A stretch of 64,000 nt of DNA from Nocardia terrae (GCF_009760405.1 NZ_WRPP01000005.1:744001-808000); one strand, 5' to 3'. Positions 40,748 to 49,995 are shown, counted from the first letter of the stretch. Made by a program: numbers and translations. The notes: generated by a model not told the origin, from the letters alone.

Positions 40748-41700
40748 AGACGCGGATTCGGATGCTGCTGGTGGCAGCCGTGGCATTGCTGGCCGCCGCG
40801 TGCGGGTCCACGCCCGACGCCGCGCCGTTCCAGCTGCCGAGCGAGAACCGGCTGCCGGCGGGGGCGAAGGTGCTGGCATCGTCGCCGAATCAGCGTGGCG
40901 ACACCGCCTGTGACCCGACCGCGAGTCTGCGCCCGGTCCAGGGAGCCACCGGGCCGAGCGTGGCGGCCATCCGCGCTTCCGGCAAGATCCGGATCGGCGT
41001 GGACCAGAACCAATTCCTGTTCGGTTACCGCGATCCGAAGAGCGGTGAGCTCGAGGGCTTCGACATCGATCTCGCGCGCGAGATCGCCCGCGATCTGTTC
41101 GGCGATCCGGACAAGGCCGAACTGCACCCGATCGATTCGGCGAACCGGGTGCAGGCGTTGAAGAACAACGAGGTCGACATCGTCGTCCAGGACTTCACGC
41201 CGACCTGCGCTCGCCGCCAGGACATCCAGTTCTCGTCGGTGTATTTCGAGACCGATCAGCGGGTGCTGGTGACCACCGGCTCGGGTATTCACTCGGCGGC
41301 GGATCTGGGCGGCAAGAAGGTCTGCGGGATTCCCAACTCGACGACGCTGGACGCGGTGTTCGCACTCCCGGACAAACAGCGGCCCACCGTGATCGGCATC
41401 GAGAACTGGCTGGACTGCCTGACCGCGCTGCAGCAGGGTGAGGTCGACGCCGCGAGCACCGACCTGCCGCTGCTCTACGGGTTGAAGGTCCAGGACCCGA
41501 ATCTCGAGGTGGTCGGCAATCCGATGGCCACCGATGTGTACGCCGTCGGAATCCAGAAGGACAAGACCGATCTCGTTCAATTCGTCAATGGCGTGCTGGA
41601 GCGGATTCGCGGCGACGGCACCTGGCTGCGGATCTACAACCAGCGGCTCAGCGTGCTCGGCCCGTCCAACGGTCCCCCGGTCGCGAAATACAGCAATTGA
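40744..41700 (+). CDS. glnH: GlnH solute-binding lipoprotein, 318 aa
   Basis: The signal peptide has lipobox LLAAAC. The type 3 periplasmic amino-acid-binding fold follows: ASGKIRIGVDQNQFLFGYRDPKSGELEGFDIDLAREIARDLFG, then DLGGKKVCGIPNSTT. The mycobacterial homologue binds aspartate and glutamate and signals through GlnX to PknG and does not feed an ABC transporter; no permease is present here either. GTG start at 40744 within GTGA overlap; GGAG lies upstream. Confidence 0.9.
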   Translation: MKTRIRMLLVAAVALLAAACGSTPDAAPFQLPSENRLPAGAKVLASSPNQRGDTACDPTASLRPVQGATGPSVAAIRASGKIRIGVDQNQFLFGYRDPKSGELEGFDIDLAREIARDLFGDPDKAELHPIDSANRVQALKNNEVDIVVQDFTPTCARRQDIQFSSVYFETDQRVLVTTGSGIHSAADLGGKKVCGIPNSTTLDAVFALPDKQRPTVIGIENWLDCLTALQQGEVDAASTDLPLLYGLKVQDPNLEVVGNPMATDVYAVGIQKDKTDLVQFVNGVLERIRGDGTWLRIYNQRLSVLGPSNGPPVAKYSN

Positions 41701-41707
41701 GCCGGCC

Positions 41708-42889
41708 ATGCACGGGAATCCTGGGCACATTCTCACCGTCGCCGAAATAGATCGCGAAATCGCCGAGCGGGCACACGAAATCGAGACCATCGCCGCGACC
41801 CTGGTCGAAATGGACAAGCATCCGGGGCTGGTGCTGCTGCGCCGGTTTCCGCCGAGCGGGGTGACCGAACAGCATTGGGCCCCGGCGCGCGCCGCGCTGG
41901 AGTTGATGTGGGAGGACTTCGGGCGGCTGGGTACTGTGCTGGACCGGGCCAGGGCGGCTCGCGCGCGGCGGCGGCTGGACGCGCTGGACCGCGAGGAGCT
42001 GACCCGGCTGCTGCGCGGGCAGCCGGTCGAGTTGTCGCGCACGGCGATTCCCATGTCGCAGCGCTCGCTGAGCGGGCCGCGCGAACAGGTGCAGCTGATC
42101 GGCATCGCCGAGATGCTGGATCGCATGCGGGGCGCGTTCCCGGTGGTGGTGCGGGTGCTCGACGCCGTGGAGGCCGTGCACAACCGGGTCATGTCCGATA
42201 TCGCGCCGCTGCAGAAGGAATTGGATCGCCTCGGCGGGTCGATTCCCGAATTGCGGGCGCTCACCGACGATATCGACACGCTGTCCATCGATGTCGCGAC
42301 CGATCCGCTCGCGCTCGCGCCCGAGGTGCTCGACCGCAGGCTCGGGGAGCTGACCCGGCGCATGCGCGAGGCCGCCACGGTACTCACCGAACTGCGTGCC
42401 ATGTCGACGAATTGGGACGGCGCGGTCGAGCAGGCCCGGTCGCGCGTCGAGGCGTTGCGACGGACGTATGAGCGGGCCGACCATGCGCGGGTCGAGGTGG
42501 AGCGGACCATTCTGGCCGCGCCGCTGCCCCGGCAGGCGGACGACAGCGCGCTGTACGGGGCGGAATTGACGACGCTGGAGGCGAATCCGCCGGAACCGGC
42601 GGCACTGTGGGAGTTGCGGCAGCGGCTGGCGCGGGCGCTGGATACCGCCAACCGCAACGAGCAACTGGCCCAGGGGCTGCTCGATCGGCGGATAGAGCTG
42701 AGCGGCCGGTTCAGTTCCTATCGGGCCAAGGCCGCCCGGCTGGGAGTCAGCGAGGACCAGGATGTGCTGGCCTCCAGTCGCATTGCCGCGGGGCTGCTTT
42801 CGCGCAGGCCCTGCGATCTGGCCGCGGTCACGCGGGCCATTACGGACTACCGCCAGCTCATCGCGCAGAAATCGGGGAGGCGATCATGA
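41708..42889 (+). CDS. Coiled-coil protein of the pknG operon, 393 aa
   Basis: Almost wholly helical with long Glu/Arg/Leu heptad-like stretches (EIDREIAERAHEIETIAATLVEMDKH, ALDREELTRLL, MREAATVLTELRAM, RVEALRRTYERADHARVEVERTIL). No catalytic motif, signal peptide or membrane segment. The ATG at 41708 is 7 bp after glnH and its stop overlaps the pknG start (ATGA). Position and shape suggest a cytoplasmic scaffold or adaptor between GlnX and PknG. Function unknown. Confidence 0.8.
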   Translation: MHGNPGHILTVAEIDREIAERAHEIETIAATLVEMDKHPGLVLLRRFPPSGVTEQHWAPARAALELMWEDFGRLGTVLDRARAARARRRLDALDREELTRLLRGQPVELSRTAIPMSQRSLSGPREQVQLIGIAEMLDRMRGAFPVVVRVLDAVEAVHNRVMSDIAPLQKELDRLGGSIPELRALTDDIDTLSIDVATDPLALAPEVLDRRLGELTRRMREAATVLTELRAMSTNWDGAVEQARSRVEALRRTYERADHARVEVERTILAAPLPRQADDSALYGAELTTLEANPPEPAALWELRQRLARALDTANRNEQLAQGLLDRRIELSGRFSSYRAKAARLGVSEDQDVLASSRIAAGLLSRRPCDLAAVTRAITDYRQLIAQKSGRRS

Positions 42890-45231
42890 ACTGCACCGAG
42901 CCCGGCTGCACCGGGACCATCGAGGACGGGTACTGCGATACCTGCGGGACCGCGCCGTCGGCTGCCCCGGCCGCGGCCGCACCCAGCGCGAGCTCGTCCT
43001 CGGATAAATGCGCCGAACCCGGCTGTACGGGAACGATTGTCGACGGGTACTGCGATGTGTGCGGTAGTGCGCCCGCGTCGGTCTCGGCGATGGCGACCAC
43101 CGCGCGCGATACCGGGCATTCGGCGTCCGTGTCCAGCCGGGTGTCCCGGTCTGGTCGCTCGGTTCGCACCGGGCGGTCGGGATCGACCGGCGGCAGCCGG
43201 GGGCGGCTGGGCGCGGGCATGGTCAAGGTGCCGTCCGTGCCGCGCCGGGATCCGGCCGAGGCCGTACTGGTCGATCCGGAAGTGCCGGAGAACCATCGCG
43301 ATTGCGGCAAGTGCGGGCGGCCGGTCGGGCGCAGCCGCGACGGCAAGCCCGGACGCGCGGAAGGCTTCTGCCCGCACTGCGGGACGCGGTTCTCGTTCAC
43401 TCCCAAGCTGACTCGCACGGACGTCGTCGGCGGCCAGTACGAGGTGCTGGGGCCGCTGGCGCACGGCGGGCTGGGGTGGATCTATCTGGCCGTGGACCAC
43501 AAGGTCGACGATCGGCCGGTCGTGCTCAAGGGCCTGCTCAATACCGGTGACGTGGACGCCATGCGGGCCGCGGTCGCCGAGAAGCGGTTCCTCGCGCAGG
43601 TCGACCACCCGAACATCGTGCGGATCTACAACTTCGCCGAGGACACCGGGCCCGACGGCAAGCCGGTCGGCTACATCGTCATGGAGTACGTCGGCGGCAA
43701 GTCGCTCAAACAGCTGGTGCGCGAACAGCGCACCGCCGACCAGCGGTACCTGCCGCCCGCGCAGGCCATCGCCTACATCATGGAGATGCTGCCCGCGCTG
43801 GAGTACCTGCACGACCGCGGGCTGGCCTACTGCGATTTCAAGCCCGACAACGTGATGCAGACCGAGGAGCAACTCAAGCTCATCGACCTGGGCGCGGTCA
43901 TCGGGCTGCACGATCAGAACGAGACCATTTACGGCACACCGGGGTACCAGGCCAAGGAGATCGCCCACACCGGGCCGACGATCGCGTCGGAGGTGTACAC
44001 GGTGGGGCGGACGCTGGCGGCGCTGATCATGCGGATCCCGCCGGTGAACCATGAGATGGGGCCGCTGCCCGGGCCCGACGCCGAGCCGCTCATGGCAAAG
44101 CACGAGTCGCTGTACCGATTCCTGGTGCGCGCCACCGATGTCGACCCCGAGGCGCGGTTCACCTCCATGACCGAGATGAGCGATCAGCTCACCGGGGTTC
44201 TGCGCGAGGTGCTGGCCCAGGAGGACGGGCGGCCGCGGCCGGGACTGTCGACGCGGTTCGGGCCGCCGCGCGCGGTGTTCGGGGTAGGCGATCGGGCGCC
44301 CGAGGATCCGCGGGCGATCATCGCGGCATTGCCGGTGCCGCTGGTCGATCCGAGTGACAGCGGTGCGGCGCTGCTCGCCTCGACCAGTGCGGTCACGCCG
44401 GAGGATCTGGAGCGGGAGTTCACCGCGGGGCTGGCGTCGGTGGTCACCGGGCGCGAGGAATCGGTGGAGATTCCGCTGCGATTGATCCGCGCCGCACTGG
44501 AATTCGGGGATGCCGAGGATGCGTTGCGGCGGCTGGACGAGGTGGGCGAGAGTCTGGCCGGTGACTGGCGGCTGACCTGGTACGCGGGGCAGGCCCGGAT
44601 GTTGCAGGGCGATTGGGCCGGGGCGGCAGGTGAATTCGACGCGCTCTACAGCGCGCTGCCCGGCGAGGCCGCACCGAAGCTGGCGCTCGCGGTGACGGCG
44701 GAGATCATGGGCGAGGCCGAACGCGGGCGGGCGATGCGGTATTACGACATGGTGTGGCGCACCGATCGGTCGTTCACCAGTGCTGCTTTCGGAGCGGCCC
44801 GGGTGCGGCGGGCGGTCGATGATCGAGCGGGGGCCGTCACGGTGCTGGATCAGGTGGACGCCGCGTCGGCCGTGCATACCGAGGCCGGGGTCACCGCCGT
44901 GGAAACCTTGCTGGCCGTTGACGATCCGGAACAGCTCACCGAACAAATGGTTCGCGATGCGGGCAAGCGTATCGATAGCCTGACCCTCGACTCGAAACGC
45001 CGTGCCGCACAGGCTCGGCTGGGGGTTCTGGATGCGGCGCTGCGGTGGCTGCGCCTGGGCAGGGTGCCCACCGACCACTCCCCGCTGCTGGGGGTGGCGC
45101 TCGATCAGCAAGGGGTACGCACCGGTTTGGAACGCTGTTATCGCGATCTGGCGCACGAGACCGAGGACATGTGGGAGCGCATCGCGCTGGTGGAGCAGGC
45201 CAATGCCGTACGGCCGAGGACGCTGCGGTGA
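42886..45231 (+). CDS. pknG: Serine/threonine protein kinase PknG, 781 aa
   Basis: Soluble kinase. The N-terminus carries two copies of a C-x4-C-TGTI-x-DGYCD-x-CG zinc motif (from residue 3 and residue 42). A rubredoxin-like site is at Cys140, 143, 162 and 165. The kinase domain has GPLAHGGLGWIY near 187, Lys215, catalytic Asp317 in YCDFKPDN and Asp334 in IDLG; PknG lacks the usual HRD arginine. C-terminal TPR-type repeats follow. In mycobacteria PknG phosphorylates the FHA protein GarA and so tunes 2-oxoglutarate dehydrogenase and glutamate metabolism. The double zinc motif ahead of the rubredoxin site is not in M. tuberculosis PknG. Confidence 0.95.
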   Translation: MNCTEPGCTGTIEDGYCDTCGTAPSAAPAAAAPSASSSSDKCAEPGCTGTIVDGYCDVCGSAPASVSAMATTARDTGHSASVSSRVSRSGRSVRTGRSGSTGGSRGRLGAGMVKVPSVPRRDPAEAVLVDPEVPENHRDCGKCGRPVGRSRDGKPGRAEGFCPHCGTRFSFTPKLTRTDVVGGQYEVLGPLAHGGLGWIYLAVDHKVDDRPVVLKGLLNTGDVDAMRAAVAEKRFLAQVDHPNIVRIYNFAEDTGPDGKPVGYIVMEYVGGKSLKQLVREQRTADQRYLPPAQAIAYIMEMLPALEYLHDRGLAYCDFKPDNVMQTEEQLKLIDLGAVIGLHDQNETIYGTPGYQAKEIAHTGPTIASEVYTVGRTLAALIMRIPPVNHEMGPLPGPDAEPLMAKHESLYRFLVRATDVDPEARFTSMTEMSDQLTGVLREVLAQEDGRPRPGLSTRFGPPRAVFGVGDRAPEDPRAIIAALPVPLVDPSDSGAALLASTSAVTPEDLEREFTAGLASVVTGREESVEIPLRLIRAALEFGDAEDALRRLDEVGESLAGDWRLTWYAGQARMLQGDWAGAAGEFDALYSALPGEAAPKLALAVTAEIMGEAERGRAMRYYDMVWRTDRSFTSAAFGAARVRRAVDDRAGAVTVLDQVDAASAVHTEAGVTAVETLLAVDDPEQLTEQMVRDAGKRIDSLTLDSKRRAAQARLGVLDAALRWLRLGRVPTDHSPLLGVALDQQGVRTGLERCYRDLAHETEDMWERIALVEQANAVRPRTLR

Positions 45232-46337
45232 CGGCCCGCTGCCCGTCCTGCGGCACCTTCGCCGCCGACACCGACCGCTTCTGCGAGGCGTGCGGGCGCA
45301 AGCTCGGGGTCCGGTTGATCGCCCTGCCGCCCAAGGAGTTCCGGCCCAGCGGCGGCGGGACGGTGCCCGTCGCCGAGGCCGCGCGCGCCGCGCGGATGGA
45401 TCCGGTCACCGGAACCACGGCCAGCTTCGGGTCCAGTCCCGCGCCGGACTGCACCGGGTGCGGCAGCAGCGAGTTCGATCCGGACGGATACTGCTCGACC
45501 TGCGGTGAACTGGGACCGGAAAGGGATCGGTTCGAGGCCGACCTGGGGGCGGCGTACCTGATCACCGATCGGGGATTGCTGCACGCGCGCAACGAGGATT
45601 CGGTCGCGGCGGCCGTCGTGGAGGGCGCCGTGCCGGACCGGCCCGCCGCGACCGTGATCGCGGTGTGCGACGGGGTGTCGACCTCCGAGGATCCCCAGGC
45701 GGCTTCGGGAGCGGCGGTGCGGGCGGGGCTGGACGCCTGCCTGTCGGCGCTGGCCTCGGAACTGCCCGCCGAGGAGTGCGCCATGGCCGGGCTCACCGCG
45801 GCGGCGGCCGCGGTCAAGGCGGTCGGGTCGCCGGACGGGAAATCGCCGTCGTGCACCTATGTGTCGGCCATCGTGCAGTTCGACGGCGACGGCGACGGCG
45901 CGACCGTCACCGTCGCGAATGTCGGTGACAGCCGCGCCTATTGGCTGCGGCCCCAGGATTCGCAGCGGCTGACCGTGGACGATTCGCTGGCCCAGGCCAT
46001 GGTCGACAACGGGCTGCTGGACGCGGAGACCGCCATGGACGGCCCGCACGCCCACGTGCTCACCCGCTGGCTGGGCGCCGACAGCGAACACCAGTGGTCC
46101 CCCCATTGCGTGCAGACTCTGCGCACTTCCGAGCCCGGCGTGCTGCTGCTGTGCACCGACGGGCTGTGGAACTACCTCCCCGAGGCGGCGGCGCTGTCCC
46201 GCTTCACCGACACGCTGCCCGCGCTGCCCGCGGCCCGCGCACTGGTGGAGCACGCCCTGGGGGCGGGCGGCAAGGACAACATCACCGTCGCCCTCGTACC
46301 TGTACCGTCACGAACAGCCACAGGAGACACACAGTGA
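45228..46337 (+). CDS. PP2C-family protein phosphatase with zinc ribbons, 369 aa
   Basis: Two N-terminal CxxC clusters (CPSCGTFAADTDRFCEACG and CTGCGSSEFDPDGYCSTCG) precede a PP2C domain. The domain has ARNEDS, AVCDGVS, ANVGDSRAYW, LLCTDGLWNYL and GKDNITV, which supply the metal-binding aspartates. GTG start overlaps the pknG stop (GTGA). A metal-dependent Ser/Thr phosphatase coupled to a kinase gene is an obvious candidate to reverse PknG phosphorylation. Confidence 0.9.
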   Translation: MTARCPSCGTFAADTDRFCEACGRKLGVRLIALPPKEFRPSGGGTVPVAEAARAARMDPVTGTTASFGSSPAPDCTGCGSSEFDPDGYCSTCGELGPERDRFEADLGAAYLITDRGLLHARNEDSVAAAVVEGAVPDRPAATVIAVCDGVSTSEDPQAASGAAVRAGLDACLSALASELPAEECAMAGLTAAAAAVKAVGSPDGKSPSCTYVSAIVQFDGDGDGATVTVANVGDSRAYWLRPQDSQRLTVDDSLAQAMVDNGLLDAETAMDGPHAHVLTRWLGADSEHQWSPHCVQTLRTSEPGVLLLCTDGLWNYLPEAAALSRFTDTLPALPAARALVEHALGAGGKDNITVALVPVPSRTATGDTQ

Positions 46338-47623
46338 CTTCCGCTGAGAGCAAAGGCCTTTCGGTCACCGTCGACCAGAACGAGTTCCTCGCCGAGGGTG
46401 TGCGCACCGTCGACGCCATCATCAGCATCGAGGCCACCGACGACCTGGTGGTGGCCGCGCCGCCCCAGCAGCGGCTCGAGATCCTGATCATCGACACCTC
46501 CGGATCCATGGGCGGGGCCGACAAATTCGCGGGCGCACGCCGGGCCACGCTGGCCGCGCTGGACGTGATGCCCGACGGCACCCGCTTCGCCATCGTCGAG
46601 GGGACCGACAAGGCGCAGGTCGTGTATCCGCGGCAGGGTCCCTCGGCCATCGCCGGTCCGCAGGAGCGGGTCAACGCGCGGCAGGCGCTGGATCGGCTCT
46701 CCCCGCACGGCGGCACCGCGATGGGCACCTGGCTGGGACTGTCCCGGCTGATCGCGCAACAGCATCCGGGCGCGATGGTGCACGCGATCCTGCTCACCGA
46801 CGGGAAGAACGAGCACGAGACGCCCGAGCGGCTGGCCGAGGAGATCCGGCTCTCGGAGGGGCTGTTCACCTGCGACTGCCGCGGAGTCGGGGCGGACTGG
46901 GAGGTCAGCGAGCTGCGGTCCATCGCCTCGGCGCTGCACGGCACGGTGGACCTGGTGAAGCGGGCCGACCAGCTGGCCGCGGACTTCGCCGACATGATGG
47001 AAGCCTCGATGGAGAAGGCGATTCCGGAGCTGACGCTGCGGGCGTGGACGCCGGTGGGCGCCCGGGTCGTGTTCCTCAAGCAGGTCGCGCCGTTCATCGA
47101 GGATCTGACCGCGCGGCGCACCGAGACGGGGCCGCAGGTCGGTGAGTACTCGCTGGGTTCCTGGGGTGCGGAGGACCGCGACTATCACATACAGCTCGAC
47201 ATCGAGCCCGCCGGACCGGATCGGGAGAAGCTGGCCGCGCGGGTGAGCGTGCTCGCCGGCGCCGAGGTGCTCGGGCAGGGGCTGGTGAAGGCCACCTGGA
47301 CCACCGATACCGACAAGTCGGCGCGCATCAGCCGGCGGGTCGCCCACTACACCGGGCAGGCCGAGCTGGCGCAGACCGTGCAGGAGGGACTGACCGCGCG
47401 CAAACAGGGCGATTTCGCCACGGCCACCGCCAAACTCCAGCGCGCCTACCACCTGGCCACCGAGTCCGGCAATGAGAACACCGCCAAACTGCTGCTCAGC
47501 GTGGTCGACGTGGTGGACGAGCGGACCGGGACCATCCGGCTGCGCAACAAGGTCGAGCGCGACGAGGAGATGGAACTCGACGTGCGCTCCACCAAGACCG
47601 CACGGGTTCGCAAGGAGTCGTGA
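46334..47623 (+). CDS. VWA-domain protein of the pknG operon, 429 aa
   Basis: A von Willebrand A domain at about 45-230 with an intact metal-ion-dependent adhesion site: DTSGSMGG, the Thr in HGGTAMGT and the Asp in LLTDGKNEHE. The C-terminal part is beta-rich followed by a short TPR-like helix pair (LTARKQGDFATATAKLQRAYHLATES). Soluble, no signal. AGGAG lies 7 nt before the GTG, which overlaps the phosphatase stop. Likely a protein-protein assembly factor in the signalling complex. Confidence 0.88.
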   Translation: MTSAESKGLSVTVDQNEFLAEGVRTVDAIISIEATDDLVVAAPPQQRLEILIIDTSGSMGGADKFAGARRATLAALDVMPDGTRFAIVEGTDKAQVVYPRQGPSAIAGPQERVNARQALDRLSPHGGTAMGTWLGLSRLIAQQHPGAMVHAILLTDGKNEHETPERLAEEIRLSEGLFTCDCRGVGADWEVSELRSIASALHGTVDLVKRADQLAADFADMMEASMEKAIPELTLRAWTPVGARVVFLKQVAPFIEDLTARRTETGPQVGEYSLGSWGAEDRDYHIQLDIEPAGPDREKLAARVSVLAGAEVLGQGLVKATWTTDTDKSARISRRVAHYTGQAELAQTVQEGLTARKQGDFATATAKLQRAYHLATESGNENTAKLLLSVVDVVDERTGTIRLRNKVERDEEMELDVRSTKTARVRKES

Positions 47624-48270
47624 TGGCGTTCTGCACCGAAGGGCATCAGTCCGGCGCCACCGACTACTGCGATGTGTGCGGCGCGCCGATGGCCGCGGGG
47701 CCGCAGACCACGTTGTGCCCGAATTGCGGGGTGCCGTCGGAGGGGCGGTTCTGCGAGAACTGCGGGCACGATTCGGAATTGGGGGCGGCGCCGGTCGCGC
47801 CGCCGGTGGTCGAGGCCGCGGTGCCGGCGGAGACGGTCCTGAATCCCCGGTCGCAGGGAGCGACCGTATGGGTCGCCACCATCTCCGCCGATCCGGACCA
47901 TTACGCGCGGATGCGGGCGCAGAAGGGGCCCGATCTGGAGCGGGTGGAGTTTCCCGACTATTACCCGGAGCGGCGGATCGCCTTGTCGGGCAATGACATC
48001 CTGATCGGCAAGCGCAGCGTGTCGCAGGGGATTCATCCGGATATCGATCTGTCGGTCGCGCCCGCGGACGTCGCGGTGTCGCGGTCGCACGCGATCCTGC
48101 ACATCGACGGGAACGGGGTGTCGGTCACCGATCTGGGGTCGACCAACGGGACCTGCGTCAATGACAGCGCGCAGCCGATTCCGGCCAAAACGGCTGTGCC
48201 GCTGCGGGAGGGGGATCGAATCCATGTCGGGGGTTGGACCACCATCACGCTGAGCGTCGAAGCGGGCTGA
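47623..48270 (+). CDS. FHA-domain protein with zinc ribbons, 215 aa
   Basis: Two N-terminal CxxC clusters (CTEGHQS...YCDVCG, CPNCGVPSEGRFCENCG) and a linker precede a C-terminal FHA domain with IGKRS, SRSHAIL and DLGSTNGT, the phosphothreonine-binding loops. AAGGAG at 47612 suits the ATG at 47623 (TGATG overlap) better than the GTG at 47620. It reads phosphothreonine, so it may be a PknG substrate or receptor as GarA is in mycobacteria. The typical GarA N-terminal ETTS phosphosite is not seen, so it is a different protein. Confidence 0.88.
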   Translation: MAFCTEGHQSGATDYCDVCGAPMAAGPQTTLCPNCGVPSEGRFCENCGHDSELGAAPVAPPVVEAAVPAETVLNPRSQGATVWVATISADPDHYARMRAQKGPDLERVEFPDYYPERRIALSGNDILIGKRSVSQGIHPDIDLSVAPADVAVSRSHAILHIDGNGVSVTDLGSTNGTCVNDSAQPIPAKTAVPLREGDRIHVGGWTTITLSVEAG

Positions 48271-48329
48271 CGGGATAATCGGGCAAACCGACGATCTTGG
48301 TCCCTTGTCCAGGTTAGGCTCCCCGCTCT

Positions 48330-49307
48330 ATGAGCTTGACCCGGAGAGACTTCGCCCGCACCACCGTGGCCGCCGCGCTCGGTGCGGCCGCCACCAGCTT
48401 CCTCAGCCCTGCCGCGCGGGCGGTCGCGCCGCCCCAGGCGTGGATGTCGGCGCTGCCCGACGCCACCTCGATGCTGCGGCTGACCATTCCGGGCACTCAT
48501 GATTCGTGCTGCACCAATCCCGCCAACGGGACCGAGTGGGCGCACACCCAGAATTGGTCGCTGCCCGATCAATTCGCCAATGGGATCCGGTTCCTGGATA
48601 TTCGCTGCAACGGGCTGCAGGATCACACCGCCGATTCGTTCGGCATCTATCACTCATCGTTCTATCAGGGCATCACCTTCGATTCCGTGCTCGACCAGTG
48701 CCGCGCCTTCCTGACCGCCAATCCTGGGGAAGTCCTCGTCATGCGGGTCAAGAAAGAGGACGGGACCAACAACGATGTCGGCGCGAATTTCGAGCGAATC
48801 TTCAACGGGTACTTGGACACCAAGGGATACCGACCGTTGTTCTGGCTGCAGAACCGCATGCCCAGCCTCGGCGAGGCGCGCGGGCGTGTTGTGCTGATCG
48901 CGCAGTTCAGCAACTCGCTGGGTTGCCTGCAATGGCCGGGCGGGGACAACGGGGTGTTCACCAATGACCGCTTCTACCTTCAGGATCGGTACAAGGACTA
49001 CGGCCTGGCCGGACTCACCTCCGGAACCTCGAACTTCGGGTCGTCCGGCGGGGACAAGTTCGGGTACGTCCAGGACTGTTTGAACAAGGCGGCGGGGGAT
49101 CCCTCGAACACGCTGCAGTACATCAACTTCACCAGCTTCGCCGACGACGCGTGGCCCAAGGACAATGCGGCCGCGATCATGCCGCAGGTCGCGGCGTACC
49201 TCACCGCGCATCGCGGGCAGACGGCCCACTACGGGATCATTCCGATGGACTTTCCGGACCGGTACACCGATGTGGTGAACCTGCTGTTGCAGAAGAACAT
49301 CGGCTGA
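48330..49307 (+). CDS. Tat-exported PI-PLC-like phosphodiesterase, 325 aa
   Basis: The twin-arginine signal RRDFARTTVAAALGAAA is near the N-terminus. The PI-PLC X domain follows with first catalytic His in IPGTHDS, DIRCN and the second His in IYHSSFYQG. Bacterial enzymes cleave phosphatidylinositol to cyclic inositol phosphate and diacylglycerol. Size fits. Mycolate-containing actinomycetes build mannosides on phosphatidylinositol, so host or own envelope lipid could be the substrate. The ATG at 48330 begins directly at the signal sequence. Confidence 0.9.
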   Translation: MSLTRRDFARTTVAAALGAAATSFLSPAARAVAPPQAWMSALPDATSMLRLTIPGTHDSCCTNPANGTEWAHTQNWSLPDQFANGIRFLDIRCNGLQDHTADSFGIYHSSFYQGITFDSVLDQCRAFLTANPGEVLVMRVKKEDGTNNDVGANFERIFNGYLDTKGYRPLFWLQNRMPSLGEARGRVVLIAQFSNSLGCLQWPGGDNGVFTNDRFYLQDRYKDYGLAGLTSGTSNFGSSGGDKFGYVQDCLNKAAGDPSNTLQYINFTSFADDAWPKDNAAAIMPQVAAYLTAHRGQTAHYGIIPMDFPDRYTDVVNLLLQKNIG

Positions 49308-49321
49308 GCTGGGAGAACGGG

Positions 49322-49352
49322 GTGTCAGGGGGTGTGTCAGGTCGGTGTCAGG
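49322..49352 (+). repeat. Three direct repeats GTGTCAGG before the DUF4097 gene
   Basis: GTGTCAGG occurs at 49322-49329, 49334-49341 and 49345-49352 (12- and 11-bp periods, about one helical turn each), 68-98 bp upstream of the ATG at 49420. It looks like a regulator array. Confidence 0.55.
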
Positions 49353-49419
49353 GCGATATCAGCGGGGCTGGCGAAAGTAGTTCTCAGATCGAACGGATCA
49401 CCTACCTGAGGAGCTAGCA

Positions 49420-49995
49420 ATGAACACCTTCCAGACCCCCGCCGCCATCGCGCTGAGCATCGACCTGGCCGTCGCCAACGTCACCGTCGTCGCCTCCGAG
49501 CGCACCGACACCGTGGTCGACGTGCAGCCGACCGACGCGGGCAAGAAAGCCGATGTGAAGGCCGCCGAGCAGATCGAGGTGGGGTTCCACGCCGGGACCG
49601 TCAGCGTGCTGGCCCCGAAGGGATGGCGGAAGAACCTGGGCGGCAAGAACTCGGTCGAGGTGACCGTGCACGTGCCGGCGGGCTCGAAGCTGGACGCCAC
49701 CATCGCGGTGGGCAACCTGATCGGGTCCGGTGATATCGCCGGCGGTGAGGTGAAGACCTCCATGGGCGATATTCGCATCATCGGCGCCGCGAGCGGTGAG
49801 TTCCAATTGCAGACCGCCACCGGCGACATCGAGGTCGGCGTCCAGCCCGGCAGCGCCGTGCAGCTGGAAACCAACACCCCCAACGGTTCGGTCGCCAACC
49901 AGCTGGCCCCCGCTGCCCCGGGGCACGGCACCGTACAGGTGCACGCCCAGACCTCGACCGGCAACATCATCATCCGCACTGCCACCGCCGCCTGA
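49420..49995 (+). CDS. DUF4097 beta-strand-repeat protein, 191 aa
   Basis: Regular beta-strand repeats of the type IDLAVANVTVVASERTDTVVDVQP..., KTSMGDIRIIGAASGEFQLQTATGDIEVG. These make a right-handed beta-helix, as in DUF4097/LiaX-like proteins. No signal peptide is seen. Relatives often sit beside envelope-stress or ABC transporter genes; none are adjacent here. GAGGAG is upstream of the ATG. Function unknown. Confidence 0.82.
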   Translation: MNTFQTPAAIALSIDLAVANVTVVASERTDTVVDVQPTDAGKKADVKAAEQIEVGFHAGTVSVLAPKGWRKNLGGKNSVEVTVHVPAGSKLDATIAVGNLIGSGDIAGGEVKTSMGDIRIIGAASGEFQLQTATGDIEVGVQPGSAVQLETNTPNGSVANQLAPAAPGHGTVQVHAQTSTGNIIIRTATAA

